Below, one piece after another: positions 35,326-44,787 of a stretch of 64,000 nt of DNA; positions within the stretch are counted from its first letter, which is position 1, and every line of letters starts with the position of its first letter. Source of the stretch: Micromonospora lupini (GTDB taxonomy: Bacteria > Actinomycetota > Actinomycetes > Mycobacteriales > Micromonosporaceae); NCBI RefSeq assembly GCF_026342015.1, contig NZ_JAPENL010000001.1, positions 310,001-374,000 on the forward strand, in the 5' to 3' direction. The translations under genes were made by a program, and so were the position numbers. Under the pieces are notes generated by a model, which did no database searches, was not told where the DNA came from, and saw only the letters and a program-made list of their open reading frames with translations.

Positions 35326-35979
35326 GTGCCTACCGTCGTCGTCCTCGCGCTGACCCTCGCCCTCGCGCCCGCGCCGTCCCCGTCGCCCACCTCGGGCCCG
35401 GTCGGCGACATCCTCGGTGGCGTCGGCCGGACCGTCGACGATCTGCTCGGCGGCCACGGTGCGCCGAGTGCGACTCCGACGCCGAGCGCCACCCCGACCG
35501 CGACGTCCGCGCCGGGACAGCCACCAACGACCGGCCAGCCCAGCCCCGCCGCGCCTGGTGCGACAGCCGCGCCCGCCGGGTCGTCCGTCGGTGGCCGGGC
35601 CCCGGCCACCCCCGACCGCCCGGCCGGTGGCTCCGACGCCAACGCCCGGGAGGCCGCCGTGCCCCAGCGCACAGGTGACACCCCGGCACCCGAGGTCCCG
35701 CCGGCGCTCGCCACCCCCGCCCGCCGCGGCTGGCCGCCGGTGTCCTACCTGCTGGTCGCGGCCGTCCTGGCGGTGCTGGCACTGCTGCTTCTGCGTCGCC
35801 GCGCTTCCGACTCTCCCGCCGCTCCCGCGTCGGATCCCGGTGCCGCGCCGGATCCCGAGCCGCGGCCTCATCCCGAACCCGGGCCGGACAATGTCCGCCG
35901 CCTGCCGACCACCCTCAACGGCATCTACGAGCTGGGTCGGCTGGACGAGCGGCTCGACCAGGAACGCCGCCGCACCTGA
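35326..35979 (+). CDS. Proline/threonine-rich membrane-anchored hypothetical protein
   Basis: 217 residues. It opens with a hydrophobic export segment (TVVVLALTLALAPAPSP), continues with a low-complexity Pro/Ala/Thr/Gly region, then one membrane helix near residues 143-161 (SYLLVAAVLAVLALLLL) and a cytoplasmic tail ending NGIYELGRLDERLDQERRR. The conserved-looking short tail suggests an interaction partner inside the cell. I do not recognise the family. GTG 35326 lies after GAGGTGG. Confidence 0.65.
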   Translation: MPTVVVLALTLALAPAPSPSPTSGPVGDILGGVGRTVDDLLGGHGAPSATPTPSATPTATSAPGQPPTTGQPSPAAPGATAAPAGSSVGGRAPATPDRPAGGSDANAREAAVPQRTGDTPAPEVPPALATPARRGWPPVSYLLVAAVLAVLALLLLRRRASDSPAAPASDPGAAPDPEPRPHPEPGPDNVRRLPTTLNGIYELGRLDERLDQERRRT

Positions 35980-35997
35980 CGTACGGCCTCCCGGTCG

Positions 35998-36849
35998 TCA
36001 GTGCGCCGGATAGGCGCCCTCGCGCCGTGGGATGTCGTCGTCGTACGCCCCGACCGGCCCGCCGTAGCGGGTCGTGCCGTTCGGGTACGGCCAGGCCCCG
36101 GCGCGGCACCCGTGCAGGCCCAGCGTCTGCTGCTGCATCACCGGCGCCGGCCGGCCCCGCCCCGGGCAGCGTTCGTGACCGAACCCGAGCTTGTGACCCA
36201 CCTCGTGGTTGACCATGTACTGCCGATAGGTGGCCAGGCTCGCGCCGTAGTCCGGCACCCCGGAGACCCAGCGCGCCACGTTGAGCACCACCCGGGCGCC
36301 GTTGCGGCACGACGTGTAGCCGTCCGGCACGTCCTGGCAGAGGGTGTCGCGGGTGCCGGGGGTCGCCACATAGATGGTGAAGTCGGTCGGTTCGTCGGCG
36401 CCGACCCGGCGTAGCCGCCACGTCCCGCCCGCCGTCCACCCGCGCCTGTCGTTCAACGTCGCGGAGATCGCCGTGGCGATGTCGCCCACCGGCAGGCCCC
36501 GGATGTCGCGCTCCACGGCGACCCGGTAGCGCAGCAGACGGCCGGCGCCCCCGCCCCCATCCGTCGTCTCGGCCGTCGCCACCGACCAGCGGTTGCTGCC
36601 GGTGGCGGGATAGCTGACCTTTGTGACCGTGGGCGTCGCCGGCGCGACACCGCCGCTCCCGGCCACTCCCGCCGGCCGTCCCGTCGCGACCGGTCCTGCC
36701 GCGGCCAGGCCTGTGGGGTCCGGTCCGGTCGCGGGGCCACCGGCCGGTCCGTTCCCGGCGGCGGGCAGGCCACATCCGGTGAGCAGCGCCACGGCCAGCA
36801 GCAACGCCGCCGGGGGCAGGCATCCCCGACGGGTAGCCTTCGTCGACAT
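35998..36849 (-). CDS. DUF3152 metalloprotease-like lipoprotein
   Basis: 283 residues. Lipobox LTGC at about 23-26. The C-terminal DUF3152 domain carries NHEVGHKLGFGH, the metzincin zinc motif HExxHxxGxxH, and a later VMQQQT Met-turn-like segment. Tyr/Gly-rich GARVVLNVARWV also fits. It is probably an exported zinc protease. It diverges from the ECF sigma factor gene; a near-perfect inverted repeat in the shared promoter region suggests common control. ATG 36849 follows GGGGAGAG. Confidence 0.85.
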   Translation of the reverse strand: MSTKATRRGCLPPAALLLAVALLTGCGLPAAGNGPAGGPATGPDPTGLAAAGPVATGRPAGVAGSGGVAPATPTVTKVSYPATGSNRWSVATAETTDGGGGAGRLLRYRVAVERDIRGLPVGDIATAISATLNDRRGWTAGGTWRLRRVGADEPTDFTIYVATPGTRDTLCQDVPDGYTSCRNGARVVLNVARWVSGVPDYGASLATYRQYMVNHEVGHKLGFGHERCPGRGRPAPVMQQQTLGLHGCRAGAWPYPNGTTRYGGPVGAYDDDIPRREGAYPAH

Positions 36850-36908
36850 GTTTCTCTCCCCTCGCGTGCCGGTCTGCGGCACGCGGGAGAGAAGACGGGT
36901 GGGACCGC

Positions 36909-36941
36909 CAAAAGGTTGACGTCGCGAGGACTCAACTTTTG
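36909..36941. promoter_or_regulatory. Inverted repeat in the DUF3152/sigma factor divergent promoter
   Basis: CAAAAGGTTGA (36909-36919) and TCAACTTTTG (36932-36941) pair with one bulged G. Each strand therefore shows CAAAAG(G)TTGA pointing toward its own gene: DUF3152 on the minus strand and the sigma factor on the plus strand. This is what two divergent -35 elements for one ECF sigma factor would look like. Confidence 0.5.
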
Positions 36942-36988
36942 CGGCGTCTCGCCCGTCTGAAGCGGTGTGGCACGGGGGAGGGTTCGCG

Positions 36989-37489
36989 GTGGCGCGGGGT
37001 GACGCGGAGTTCGTCGAGTTCGCTCGGGCGGCGACCGCGCGACTGGTGCACGCCGCGTTCCTGATGACCGGCGACCACCACCAGGCCGAGGACGCCGCGC
37101 AGACCGCGCTTGTCCGCACCTACGCGTCGTGGTCGCGGATCCACGACGACGACGCCTACGGGTACGCCCGTCGCACCCTCGTCAACCACCTGGTGGATCG
37201 ATGGCGGCGGCCGCTGCGGGAGTACCCGACCGACGAGGTGCCGGAACAGCGGCGAGGTGACGTGGCCGACGACGTGACCACCCGGCGCTGGCTGGTCACC
37301 ATCCTCGGCGCGCTCAGCCCTCGGGAGCGGGCCATCGTCGTGCTGCGCTACTACTTCGACCTGCCGGAGGCGCAGGTGGCCCGGGAACTCGCCGTGTCCG
37401 TCGGCACCGTCAAGAGCACCAGCTCGCGCGCCCTGGAGAAGCTGCGCACCGCCGCGCCGCGTACGGTCGACGAGGAGGCACGCCGATGA
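36989..37489 (+). CDS. ECF sigma factor, SigE-family (TIGR02983-like)
   Basis: 166 residues. Sigma region 2 is FVEFARAATARLVHAAFLMTGDHHQAEDAAQTALVRTYASWSRI, region 4 is LSPRERAIVVLRYYFDLPEAQVARELAVSVGTVKSTSSRALEKL. The linker is short, as in this subfamily. GTG 36989 has GGGAGG seven bases upstream; ATG 36965 is possible. Its stop overlaps the next start by four bases, so it is coupled to a membrane protein that likely regulates it. It may be autoregulated through the upstream repeat. Confidence 0.9.
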   Translation: MARGDAEFVEFARAATARLVHAAFLMTGDHHQAEDAAQTALVRTYASWSRIHDDDAYGYARRTLVNHLVDRWRRPLREYPTDEVPEQRRGDVADDVTTRRWLVTILGALSPRERAIVVLRYYFDLPEAQVARELAVSVGTVKSTSSRALEKLRTAAPRTVDEEARR

Positions 37490-38268
37490 GCGAGCTGGAT
37501 CGGCTCCGCCACGCCATGCGGGCGACCGAGCGCCCCGACGCCGTGCTCGATCTGACCGCCGTCATGCGTGCGGGGCGGCGGCTGCGTATCCGTCGGCGGG
37601 TCGCCGGGGGAACAGCCGCGACACTCGTGGCGGGGCTGGCCGCCGTCGTCGTGGTGGCGGTCGGCGTGTCCGGGCCGGGCGCTCCGAAGCCCACCGGTTC
37701 CGCACCGCCGGTCGCCGTCGCTCCGCCCTCGGCCGCTCGCACGCCGTCGCCGTCGGCGTCGCCGTCGGGGTCGCCGTCGCCGTCGCGGGAGGCCACGCCA
37801 CCGCCGACGATCGCCCGTGGTGTGCCGGGTCCGAAGCCCTTGGGTCAGGTGGTCGACACGGGGGTGCAGCACGGCACCGATCGGCGGGTCTACTACTTCG
37901 TGCGGGTCACCGTGCCTGGCCAGCCGAAGGTGACCATCGGGTTGGCCGCCGGTCGCCGCGCCCCCGACGGCAGGGTGGGCACGGACATCCTGGTCAACGA
38001 CGTCGAGGGCGCCGACCGCAGCCCCGGCTTCCACCAGATCGGCTACGACGAGAGCTCGTCGGCCGCGCCGGCGCCCACCTTCGGCTACTTCGTCGGCCCC
38101 GCCGAGCGGATCATCGGCACGGTGGACGGTCGGCAGATCGATGCCCGGCTGGCGCGCTGGAGCGTGGACAAGCAGGTGGTGGTCTTCTGGTTCGACCCGG
38201 CCACGCTCACGCCGGGGGAGCGGCTGGACGGCATCGTCGCCCGTGACCGCGACGGCCGTCGACTCTGA
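37486..38268 (+). CDS. Membrane protein coupled to the ECF sigma factor, possible anti-sigma factor
   Basis: 260 residues. A cytoplasmic N-terminus of about 38 residues (ELDRLRHAMRATERPDAVLDLTAVMRAGRRLRIRRR) precedes one membrane helix (GTAATLVAGLAAVVVVAVGVSG), then a Ser/Pro-rich stalk and an extracellular globular part from about residue 110. Its layout and the ATGA overlap with the sigma gene point to an anti-sigma role, but no ZAS zinc motif is present and the N-terminal domain is shorter than usual. Its family is otherwise unknown to me. Confidence 0.7.
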   Translation: MSELDRLRHAMRATERPDAVLDLTAVMRAGRRLRIRRRVAGGTAATLVAGLAAVVVVAVGVSGPGAPKPTGSAPPVAVAPPSAARTPSPSASPSGSPSPSREATPPPTIARGVPGPKPLGQVVDTGVQHGTDRRVYYFVRVTVPGQPKVTIGLAAGRRAPDGRVGTDILVNDVEGADRSPGFHQIGYDESSSAAPAPTFGYFVGPAERIIGTVDGRQIDARLARWSVDKQVVVFWFDPATLTPGERLDGIVARDRDGRRL

Positions 38269-38286
38269 GGCGTCGGCGGCGGTGAC

Positions 38287-41178
38287 TCAGGTCGGGTCGG
38301 TCAGCCGGCGCTCGATGGTCACCGTCGTCCCCTCGCCGGTGGACACCAGTCGTACGTCGCCGTAGGCGTTCATCAACAGCGCGCCCCGGCCCCGGTCCAT
38401 GGCCGGCCGACGGTCCCGCCAGGTGCCGAAGTCGCGCACCGAGATCCGGACCCGGTCGTCACCGACCTGGAGCCGGACCCGCACCTCGGGACGGCTGGGT
38501 CGTTGTGCGTGCTCGACGGCGTTGTTCATCGCCTCGGACGCGGCGAGCAGCAGATCCTCCAGCACGTCCGCGTGGACGTCCACCTCGTCCAACGCCAGCC
38601 GGACGTCCCGGCGCATGGAGGCCGCCGAGGTGGGCGCGGACGGGTACGTCCATTCGGTGGCCAGGGTGTCGCCCCGGCCGTCGACCGTATCGACCGTGGA
38701 GACGCCGGCCAGTTCGCCGCCGGCCGGTTCCGCGTTGGCCGGCGCGGCGGCCGGTTCGCCGCCTGTCGGTTCGGCGGCGGAGCGCGCGGCGGGCGCGCTC
38801 CCGGTGGGCTCCGCCAGCGGCGCAGCGGGCGCGACGGCGGTGACCCCGGCAGGTCGCGTCGACCTCGGGGTGTCGACCGCGCTCGAGCTGTCGTCGCCGG
38901 AGGATGCGGTGGCGTCGTCGCCGGAGGGGTCGGTGCGGGCACGGCGGATGGCGGTCCGGATGCGGGCGATCAGCTCCGCGGCGGCGAACGGCTTCACGAG
39001 GTAGTCGTCGGCGCCGAGGCTGAGGCCCACCACGCTGGCCTCCTCGCCGGCCCGGGCGGAGAGCACCAGCACCGGAAGCGCCCGGGTCGCCGGGTCCGCG
39101 CGCAGTCGACGGACCAGGTCGAAGCCGTCCAGCACCGGCATCATCACGTCGGTGAGCAGGAGGTCCGGCGGCTCCTCGTGGATCGCGTCGAGGGCCTGCC
39201 GCCCGTCGGTGACCGACCGCACCCGCCAGCCCTGACCGGCGAGCAGCCGACTCAGGTACGCGCGCATGTCGCTGTTGTCGTCGGCCACCAGGATCCGGGC
39301 GCCGGTCACCTCGTCGGCGTCCGGGCCGGGCGCCGCGGCGGGCTCGGCGACGCCCCCGGCCGGGTCGGTCAGCCAGCCCACCGCCTCGGAGACGCCGGCG
39401 CGGGCCACGTCGCCCCGCCCGTTGGGTGCTGGCCCGATCGCCGGCGCGCGCTGCGCAGCCGTCCACGGCAGGGCCACGGTGAAGGTGGTGCCGACGCCCA
39501 CCTGGCTGGTCACCCGGACCTCGCCACCCTCCAGCCGGGCCAGCTCGTGGACCAGGGCAAGGCCGATGCCCGTGCCCTCGTGGCTGCGCGAGCGCGCGCC
39601 CTGCACCCGGTGGAAGCGCTCGAAGAGCTTCGGCAGGTCCGCCTCGGAGATCCCGATTCCGGTGTCGGCGACGGTGAGGCGGACCTCGTCGTGGTCGGCG
39701 TTCACGGCGATCCGGATGCGGCCGATGAACGTGTACTTCAGGGCGTTTGACAGCAGATTGGTGACGATGCGTTCCCAGTTGACCGGGTCGAGGGTGACCG
39801 GCCGGGGCAGCGGCGGGCAGTCGACCTCCAGAGCCAGGCCGGCACGTTCGACGGCGGCTCGGAAGACGCTTGCCAGCTCGGCGGTGAGCGCCGGGAGGTC
39901 GACCTCGCGGGCGTCGCTGTGGGCCCGGCCGGCCTCCAGGCTGGAGAAGGTGAGCAGGCTGTTGACCAGGGTCAACAGCCGGGTGGCGTTGCGCCAGGCG
40001 GTCTCCACCCGATCCCGTTGCCCGGGCGCCAGCGGCGCGGCGGTGTCGGCGAGCGCGTCGCCGAGCGGCCCGAGCATGAGGGTCAGCGGCGTACGGAACT
40101 CGTGGCTGACATTGGTGAAGAAGGTGGTCTTCACCCGGTCCAGCTCGGCCAGCGTCTCGGCCCGGCGCCGCTCCTGCTCGTACTCCTTCGCGTTGCGGAC
40201 CGCCATGGAGACCTGTTGGGTCAGCAGTTGGTAGAAGGAGCGGTACGCCTCGTCCAACTCCCGGTTGGGGCTGACGCCGGCCAGCAGGACGCCGAGCGGC
40301 TGGTCCTCGGCGGCCGAGGGCAGCGGCAGCGCCAGCGCGGTGCGGGTGGGGTCGCCCCACGGGCCGGCGGGCAGGGGCAGGCGGTCCGCGACGCCTGTCA
40401 CGTCGACGGGTCGGCCCTGCGCGGCGTCCGGCAGCCCCCAGGCGCGGGCCGCCGGGCTCGGGTCCGCCACGTCGACGACGTCCGGCAGCGTTCCGGCCAC
40501 CGGGTGGTGACCCGGGCCACCGCCTGTGCAGGCCGTCCGGCGTAGCACCGCGCCGTCGCGCAGGTAGATCGCGGCGAACGGCACGTCCAGCGGGTGACCG
40601 CCGATCGCGTCGACCAGCCGGGCGCAGGTCGCGTCGACGTCGACGGTGCGCCCGTCGCCGCCCAGGCTCAGGTCGCGCAGCAGCCGCAGTCGCCGTTCGC
40701 CGACGACCTGCTCGGTGACCTCGCTGCACACCGTCAGCACGCCGACGGTGCGGCCGTCGTCGTCGCGGGCCGGGGCGTGCGAGACGCTGAAGTACGCCTC
40801 CTCGCGGTAGCCGGCGCGCTCCAGCAGGAGTTGCAGAGCGGGCACCCAACTGGCGACCCCGGTCGCCATGGCCTGCTGGATCAGGGGGGCGAGGACGTCC
40901 CAGCCCTCGGCCAGGGTCACCCGCACGTCGTCGCCGAGCGCGGCGGGGTGTTTGTCGCCGATCAGGGCGGAGTACGCGTCGTTGTAGAGCTGGGAGAGGC
41001 GGTCGCCCCAGAGCAGGAGCATGGGGTAACGGGAGGAGAGCACCACCCGCACGGCGGCGCGCAGGCTCTGCGGCCAGTTCGACACCGCGCTCAGCGGGGT
41101 GTCGGCCCAGTCCAGCTCGGCCATCAGCCGACCGGTGTCACCGCCGTCGTCGAACAGGTCGGTGCGGGGTCGTGTCAC
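38287..41178 (-). CDS. Hybrid sensor kinase with receiver and C-terminal RsbW-like ATPase domain
   Basis: 963 residues, soluble. Order: PAS-like (about 30-160, [23 protein letters not shown]), GAF (about 170-330), HisKA with [20 protein letters not shown] near 350, HATPase ([31 protein letters not shown]), receiver about 640-755 ([43 protein letters not shown]), a low-complexity Pro/Ala/Glu linker with repeated PTG/EPA units, and a second ATPase about 840-960 ([32 protein letters not shown]) of the anti-sigma kinase type. This fuses phosphorelay to partner-switching output. It converges with the sigma partner gene, 18 bases between stops. Confidence 0.9.
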   Translation of the reverse strand: MTRPRTDLFDDGGDTGRLMAELDWADTPLSAVSNWPQSLRAAVRVVLSSRYPMLLLWGDRLSQLYNDAYSALIGDKHPAALGDDVRVTLAEGWDVLAPLIQQAMATGVASWVPALQLLLERAGYREEAYFSVSHAPARDDDGRTVGVLTVCSEVTEQVVGERRLRLLRDLSLGGDGRTVDVDATCARLVDAIGGHPLDVPFAAIYLRDGAVLRRTACTGGGPGHHPVAGTLPDVVDVADPSPAARAWGLPDAAQGRPVDVTGVADRLPLPAGPWGDPTRTALALPLPSAAEDQPLGVLLAGVSPNRELDEAYRSFYQLLTQQVSMAVRNAKEYEQERRRAETLAELDRVKTTFFTNVSHEFRTPLTLMLGPLGDALADTAAPLAPGQRDRVETAWRNATRLLTLVNSLLTFSSLEAGRAHSDAREVDLPALTAELASVFRAAVERAGLALEVDCPPLPRPVTLDPVNWERIVTNLLSNALKYTFIGRIRIAVNADHDEVRLTVADTGIGISEADLPKLFERFHRVQGARSRSHEGTGIGLALVHELARLEGGEVRVTSQVGVGTTFTVALPWTAAQRAPAIGPAPNGRGDVARAGVSEAVGWLTDPAGGVAEPAAAPGPDADEVTGARILVADDNSDMRAYLSRLLAGQGWRVRSVTDGRQALDAIHEEPPDLLLTDVMMPVLDGFDLVRRLRADPATRALPVLVLSARAGEEASVVGLSLGADDYLVKPFAAAELIARIRTAIRRARTDPSGDDATASSGDDSSSAVDTPRSTRPAGVTAVAPAAPLAEPTGSAPAARSAAEPTGGEPAAAPANAEPAGGELAGVSTVDTVDGRGDTLATEWTYPSAPTSAASMRRDVRLALDEVDVHADVLEDLLLAASEAMNNAVEHAQRPSRPEVRVRLQVGDDRVRISVRDFGTWRDRRPAMDRGRGALLMNAYGDVRLVSTGEGTTVTIERRLTDPT

Positions 41179-41289
41179 GCTCGACCCGGCCTCATCGCAA
41201 GCCCCCGTTCCGGGCCCGACGACCCCTGCTGGTGTTACCTACCCATCCTGGCACCTCTACTCACCTGTGCCGCCGTCGGTACCCATCGT

Positions 41290-41319
41290 CGAACCGGCGG
41301 GGGTTCGGGACGAACGTCC
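41290..41319 (+). promoter_or_regulatory. Adjacent hairpins upstream of the aminopeptidase gene
   Basis: CGAACC-ggcggg-GGTTCG (41290-41307) adjoins GGACG-aa-CGTCC (41308-41319). Both are perfect and lie in the 204-base divergent region between the hybrid kinase and the aminopeptidase. An operator or leader structure is possible. Confidence 0.35.
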
Positions 41320-41382
41320 GATGCCGAAGACATAGATCTCTGTAAGTGTCTCGGTTATCTCTCCAACCCCCGAGGAGCCCCC

Positions 41383-43140
41383 ATGAGAGGCAGAACGCTG
41401 AGCGCGGGAATCGCGCTCACCGTGTTCACCGGGATGACGGTGACGCTGGCCGCCCAGCCGGTGACCGCGTCACCCTCCGCCGCGACGACAGCGGCCCGGC
41501 CGATCGCCGCGTCCGCCGCCGCCCTGGCGGCGCCGGACATCTCCGTCACCAACGTCCAGGCGCACCTGACCCAGTTCAACTCCATCGCCAGCAGCAACGG
41601 CGGCAACCGGCGGGCCGGATCGGCCGGCTACACCGCCTCGGTCAGCTACGTGAAGAGCAAGCTCCAGGCCGCCGGCTACACCGTCAGCGAGCAGACCTGC
41701 TCCAGCTGCACGTACCCCTCGAACAACCTCATCGCCGAGTGGCCCGGCGGCCCGACCGACCAGGTGGTCATGTTCGGCGCCCACCTGGACAGCGTCTCGG
41801 CCGGTCCGGGCATCAACGACAACGCCTCCGGCTCGGCCACCCTGCTGGAGAACGCGCTGGTCCTCGCCGCGCAGAACCCGACCATGACGAAGAAGGTCCG
41901 GTTCGCCTGGTGGACAGACGAGGAGCAGGGTCTCAACGGCTCCCGGTTCTACGTGAACTCGCTCAGCACCACCCAGCGCGGCTACATCAAGGGCTACTAC
42001 AACTTCGACATGGTCGGCTCGACGAACGGCGGCTACTTCATCAACCGGGTCAGCTCCACCACGGCGGCGCCGCTGAAGGCGTACTGGGACTCGCTGGGGC
42101 TGCAACCGGAGGAGAACGTCGAGGGTCAGGGCCGCTCCGACGACTACTACTTCCAGCAGGCCGGCATCCCCACCTCCGGATACGCCGCGGGCGCGAGCGC
42201 CCGTAAGACCAGCAGCCAGGCGGCCAAGTGGGGCGGCACGGCCAACTCCGCCTACGACTCCTGCTACCACCGCTCCTGCGACACCACCGCCAACGTCAGC
42301 GCCACAGTGCTGAACCGCGCGGCCGACGGCGTCGCGTACGCGCTGTGGCAGCTCGCCGTGGGCAGTGGCACCCCGACCAACGACTTCTCCGTGGCGGTCA
42401 GCCCCACCAGCCGTACCGTCGCGCAGGGCGCCAGCACCACCGCCACCGTCAGCACCGCGACCACCTCGGGCTCGGCACAGACGGTGAGCCTCAGCGCCTC
42501 CGGCGCGCCCAGCGGGGTCAGCGTCTCCTTCAGTCCGTCGTCGGTGACGTCCGGCGGGTCGGCCACGCTGACCCTGACCGCGTCGGCAAGCGCGGCGACG
42601 GGCACCGTCACCGTCACGGTCACCGGCACCGGGTCGGTGACCCGGACGGCGAGCCTCACCCTCACGGTGACCGGCACCGGCGGCTGCGCCGGCGGCCAGG
42701 TGGTCGGCAACGGTGGCTTCGAGAGCGGCAGCACGCCGTGGACAGCGTCCTCCGGCGTGATCACCAGTGACAGTGGCCAGCCGGCCCGGACCGGGTCGTA
42801 CAAGGCGTGGCTCGACGGGTACGGCAGCACCCACACCGACACCCTGTCCCAGTCGGTGACCGTGCCGGCCGGCTGCGCCAGCTACACGCTGTCGTTCTGG
42901 CTGCACATCGACACCGCCGAGACCACCACCTCCACGGCGTACGACAAGCTCACCGTGCAGGTGGGCTCGACCACGCTGGCGACGTACTCGAACCTCAACG
43001 CCGCCGCCGGCTACGCCCAGCGCACGTTCACCGTGGCCGGGTTCGCCGGGCAGACGGTGACGCTGAAGTTCACCGGCACCGAGGACTCGTCGTTGCAGAC
43101 CAGCTTCGTGATCGACGACGTGACGTTGCAGGCGAGCTGA
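41383..43140 (+). CDS. Secreted M28 aminopeptidase with C-terminal beta-sandwich domains
   Basis: 585 residues. A signal peptide is followed by a prosegment and the M28 catalytic domain (about 50-335), resembling Streptomyces griseus aminopeptidase: zinc ligands in [19 protein letters not shown], catalytic Glu in [12 protein letters not shown], and the distal His in [10 protein letters not shown]. Then an Ig-like domain (about 340-430, [22 protein letters not shown]) and a jelly-roll carbohydrate-binding-like domain (about 435-585, [19 protein letters not shown]). It removes N-terminal residues from peptides outside the cell. ATG 41383 follows GAGGAG. Confidence 0.92.
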   Translation: MRGRTLSAGIALTVFTGMTVTLAAQPVTASPSAATTAARPIAASAAALAAPDISVTNVQAHLTQFNSIASSNGGNRRAGSAGYTASVSYVKSKLQAAGYTVSEQTCSSCTYPSNNLIAEWPGGPTDQVVMFGAHLDSVSAGPGINDNASGSATLLENALVLAAQNPTMTKKVRFAWWTDEEQGLNGSRFYVNSLSTTQRGYIKGYYNFDMVGSTNGGYFINRVSSTTAAPLKAYWDSLGLQPEENVEGQGRSDDYYFQQAGIPTSGYAAGASARKTSSQAAKWGGTANSAYDSCYHRSCDTTANVSATVLNRAADGVAYALWQLAVGSGTPTNDFSVAVSPTSRTVAQGASTTATVSTATTSGSAQTVSLSASGAPSGVSVSFSPSSVTSGGSATLTLTASASAATGTVTVTVTGTGSVTRTASLTLTVTGTGGCAGGQVVGNGGFESGSTPWTASSGVITSDSGQPARTGSYKAWLDGYGSTHTDTLSQSVTVPAGCASYTLSFWLHIDTAETTTSTAYDKLTVQVGSTTLATYSNLNAAAGYAQRTFTVAGFAGQTVTLKFTGTEDSSLQTSFVIDDVTLQAS

Positions 43141-43143
43141 GGG

Positions 43144-43179
43144 GACGTCGGGTGGGGGCGCGTGCCCCCACCCGACGTC
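43144..43179 (+). terminator. 16-bp hairpin terminator after the aminopeptidase gene
   Basis: The arms 43144-43159 (starting GACGTCGGGTGG) and 43164-43179 are perfectly complementary over 16 bases with loop gcgt, beginning three bases after the stop codon. Confidence 0.8.
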
Positions 43180-43267
43180 TAGTCACGGGTGTCCATCTCT
43201 GGTAGAAATCTTTCAAGGCCCGGCCCCTGCTTCGCAGAATTCCGCCCCTCACGCGAACGGGAGTGCC

Positions 43268-43774
43268 ATGTCATCCACCCGATCCACCGTGCGCCGCCGC
43301 GTGCTCACGCTGCTCGTGGCCACCCTCGCCACGGTCTGCGTCACCTTCGGCCTGGCCGCCCCGGCCTTCGCCATCAGCCACTCCAGCGCCACCTCGCAGC
43401 TGCGCGCCGCCGGCATCTCCTGGACCTCCAGCGGCAACTGCAGTGACCGCAACGTGGCCACCTGCACCTCGTTCGACGGGGTCCGGCAGGCCACCATCGA
43501 CGGCATCATCACCTTCAAGCGGGCCAGCGGCTGCGCGGTCACCATCACCGCCGGCACCGAGGTCGGGCACGCCGGGGGCACGTACAGCCACTGGACCGGC
43601 TACAAGCTGGACATCGCCTTGAGCACCTGCATCCAGAACTACATCTCGGCGAACTACACCTATGTCGGTTACATCTCCGGCTTCGGCTATCAGTACCGGG
43701 CGGCCTCGGGCAACCTCTACACCAAGGAGGGCAGCCACTGGGACATCCTCTTCTACAGCTGCGGTGGCTGCTGA
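43268..43774 (+). CDS. Small secreted protein with M15-like metal motif
   Basis: 168 residues. A signal peptide ends near residue 35 (APAFA|ISH). The mature 133 residues show TYSHWTGYKLDIAL and later KEGSHWDILFY: the spacing of His, Asp and a late Glu/His pair resembles the zinc site of M15 D,D-peptidases (S-x-H-x-x-G-x-A-x-D and E-x-H-W). Four to six cysteines (SGNCSDRNVATC, SGCAV, STCIQ, SCGGC) suggest disulfides. A role as an exported peptidoglycan hydrolase is inference; similar actinobacterial proteins are mostly unnamed. Confidence 0.65.
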   Translation: MSSTRSTVRRRVLTLLVATLATVCVTFGLAAPAFAISHSSATSQLRAAGISWTSSGNCSDRNVATCTSFDGVRQATIDGIITFKRASGCAVTITAGTEVGHAGGTYSHWTGYKLDIALSTCIQNYISANYTYVGYISGFGYQYRAASGNLYTKEGSHWDILFYSCGGC

Positions 43775-43823
43775 GCGAGGTGCCCCGGGCCGGGCGTGCG
43801 GAGGGAGCTGACCGCGTACCCGG

Positions 43824-43861
43824 GATCGGGCCGCCGCCGGGAACCAAGCGGCGGCCCGATC
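43824..43861. terminator. Bidirectional terminator hairpin
   Basis: GATCGGGCCGCCGC (43824-43837) pairs perfectly with 43848-43861 around a ten-base loop, between the converging M15-like and SDR genes. Confidence 0.7.
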
Positions 43862-43880
43862 ACGGCCGTGGTGTCGCTGC

Positions 43881-44579
43881 TCAGGGGAGCTGGGGGTAGA
43901 GCGCGGCCACGCCGCCGGCCAGGCCGGCCTGCACCTGCCGGCTGGTCTCGTCGGTGACGATCTCGTACGCGTCGGCCTCGATGCCGTCGATGCCGATCCG
44001 GGCGATCACGGCCGGGTCGGACTTCGGTGCGGTGACTGCGGCGGTCATGTCGGTGTCCATATAGCCGACGTGCAGGCCGGCGACCCGGACTCCCCGCTCG
44101 GCCAACTCGATGCGCAGCGCGTTTGTCATCGCCCACTCGGCCGACTTCGCGGCGCCGTACGCCCCGACGTTCGGGAAGTTGACCCAGGACAGGGCGGAGA
44201 GCACGTTGAGGATCGTCCCGCCGCCGTTGCCGGCGATGACCGGGGCGAACGCCCTGATCATCGACAGGTTGCCGAGGTAGTGGGTCTCCAGCTCCAGTCG
44301 GACCAGGTTCAGGTCGCCGTCGAGGAGGCTGGTGCCGGTCTCGATGCCGGCGTTGTTGATCAGCAGGTTCACGTCGCCGGCCAGCTGCGCGGCGGCGGCC
44401 ACCGAGGCGGGGTCGGTGATGTCGAGGCGCACAGGCGTCACGCCGGGCAGGTCGACGCTGTCAGGGTTGCGGGCGCCGGCGTAGACCGTGGCGCCCCGGG
44501 CGACGAGTTCGGCGGCCAGGTGTCGGCCGAAGCCCCGGTTGGCGCCGGTGACGAGGGCGGTGCTTCCAGCGATCTTCAT
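43881..44579 (-). CDS. Short-chain dehydrogenase/reductase
   Basis: 232 residues of the classical SDR type: cofactor loop TGANRGFG (residues 11-18), NNAG (about 74), active-site Ser in NVLSALSWVN and YGAAK (Tyr-x3-Lys, about 140). NADP(H) preference is suggested by the basic residue after the glycine loop. Substrate unknown. A TGACTT...AAGTCA inverted repeat upstream suggests control by a dimeric regulator that is not encoded next to it. Confidence 0.9.
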   Translation of the reverse strand: MKIAGSTALVTGANRGFGRHLAAELVARGATVYAGARNPDSVDLPGVTPVRLDITDPASVAAAAQLAGDVNLLINNAGIETGTSLLDGDLNLVRLELETHYLGNLSMIRAFAPVIAGNGGGTILNVLSALSWVNFPNVGAYGAAKSAEWAMTNALRIELAERGVRVAGLHVGYMDTDMTAAVTAPKSDPAVIARIGIDGIEADAYEIVTDETSRQVQAGLAGGVAALYPQLP

Positions 44580-44643
44580 GGGAGTGCTCCAGGTTCGTGG
44601 TCGATGCGGCGCGACGACGCTTTGCTGACCGGAACGCTATCCG

Positions 44644-44669
44644 GCTGACTTCTGTTAGGCAAAGTCAGC
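44644..44669 (-). promoter_or_regulatory. Inverted repeat upstream of the SDR gene
   Basis: GCTGACTT (44644-44651) and AAGTCAGC (44662-44669) are perfect 8-bp arms with a 10-base A/T-richer spacer, 65 bases before the SDR start as read on the minus strand. The geometry fits a dimeric HxlR, MarR or TetR regulator. Confidence 0.5.
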
Positions 44670-44787
44670 TATGTCACGCCCGGTCACCAGGCGGATCGGG
44701 AATACGACCCGGACGCGGGCACGACCGGACGGGTGACGACTCGTATCCTTTGCGCGAACATCCGCACGAGCCGAGAAGGGAGACGGT

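Noticed and set aside
38459-40849. A 796-codon frame overlapping the hybrid kinase gene
   Set aside because: Arg/Gly/Ala-rich translation with no domain; the 963-residue kinase frame explains the region fully.
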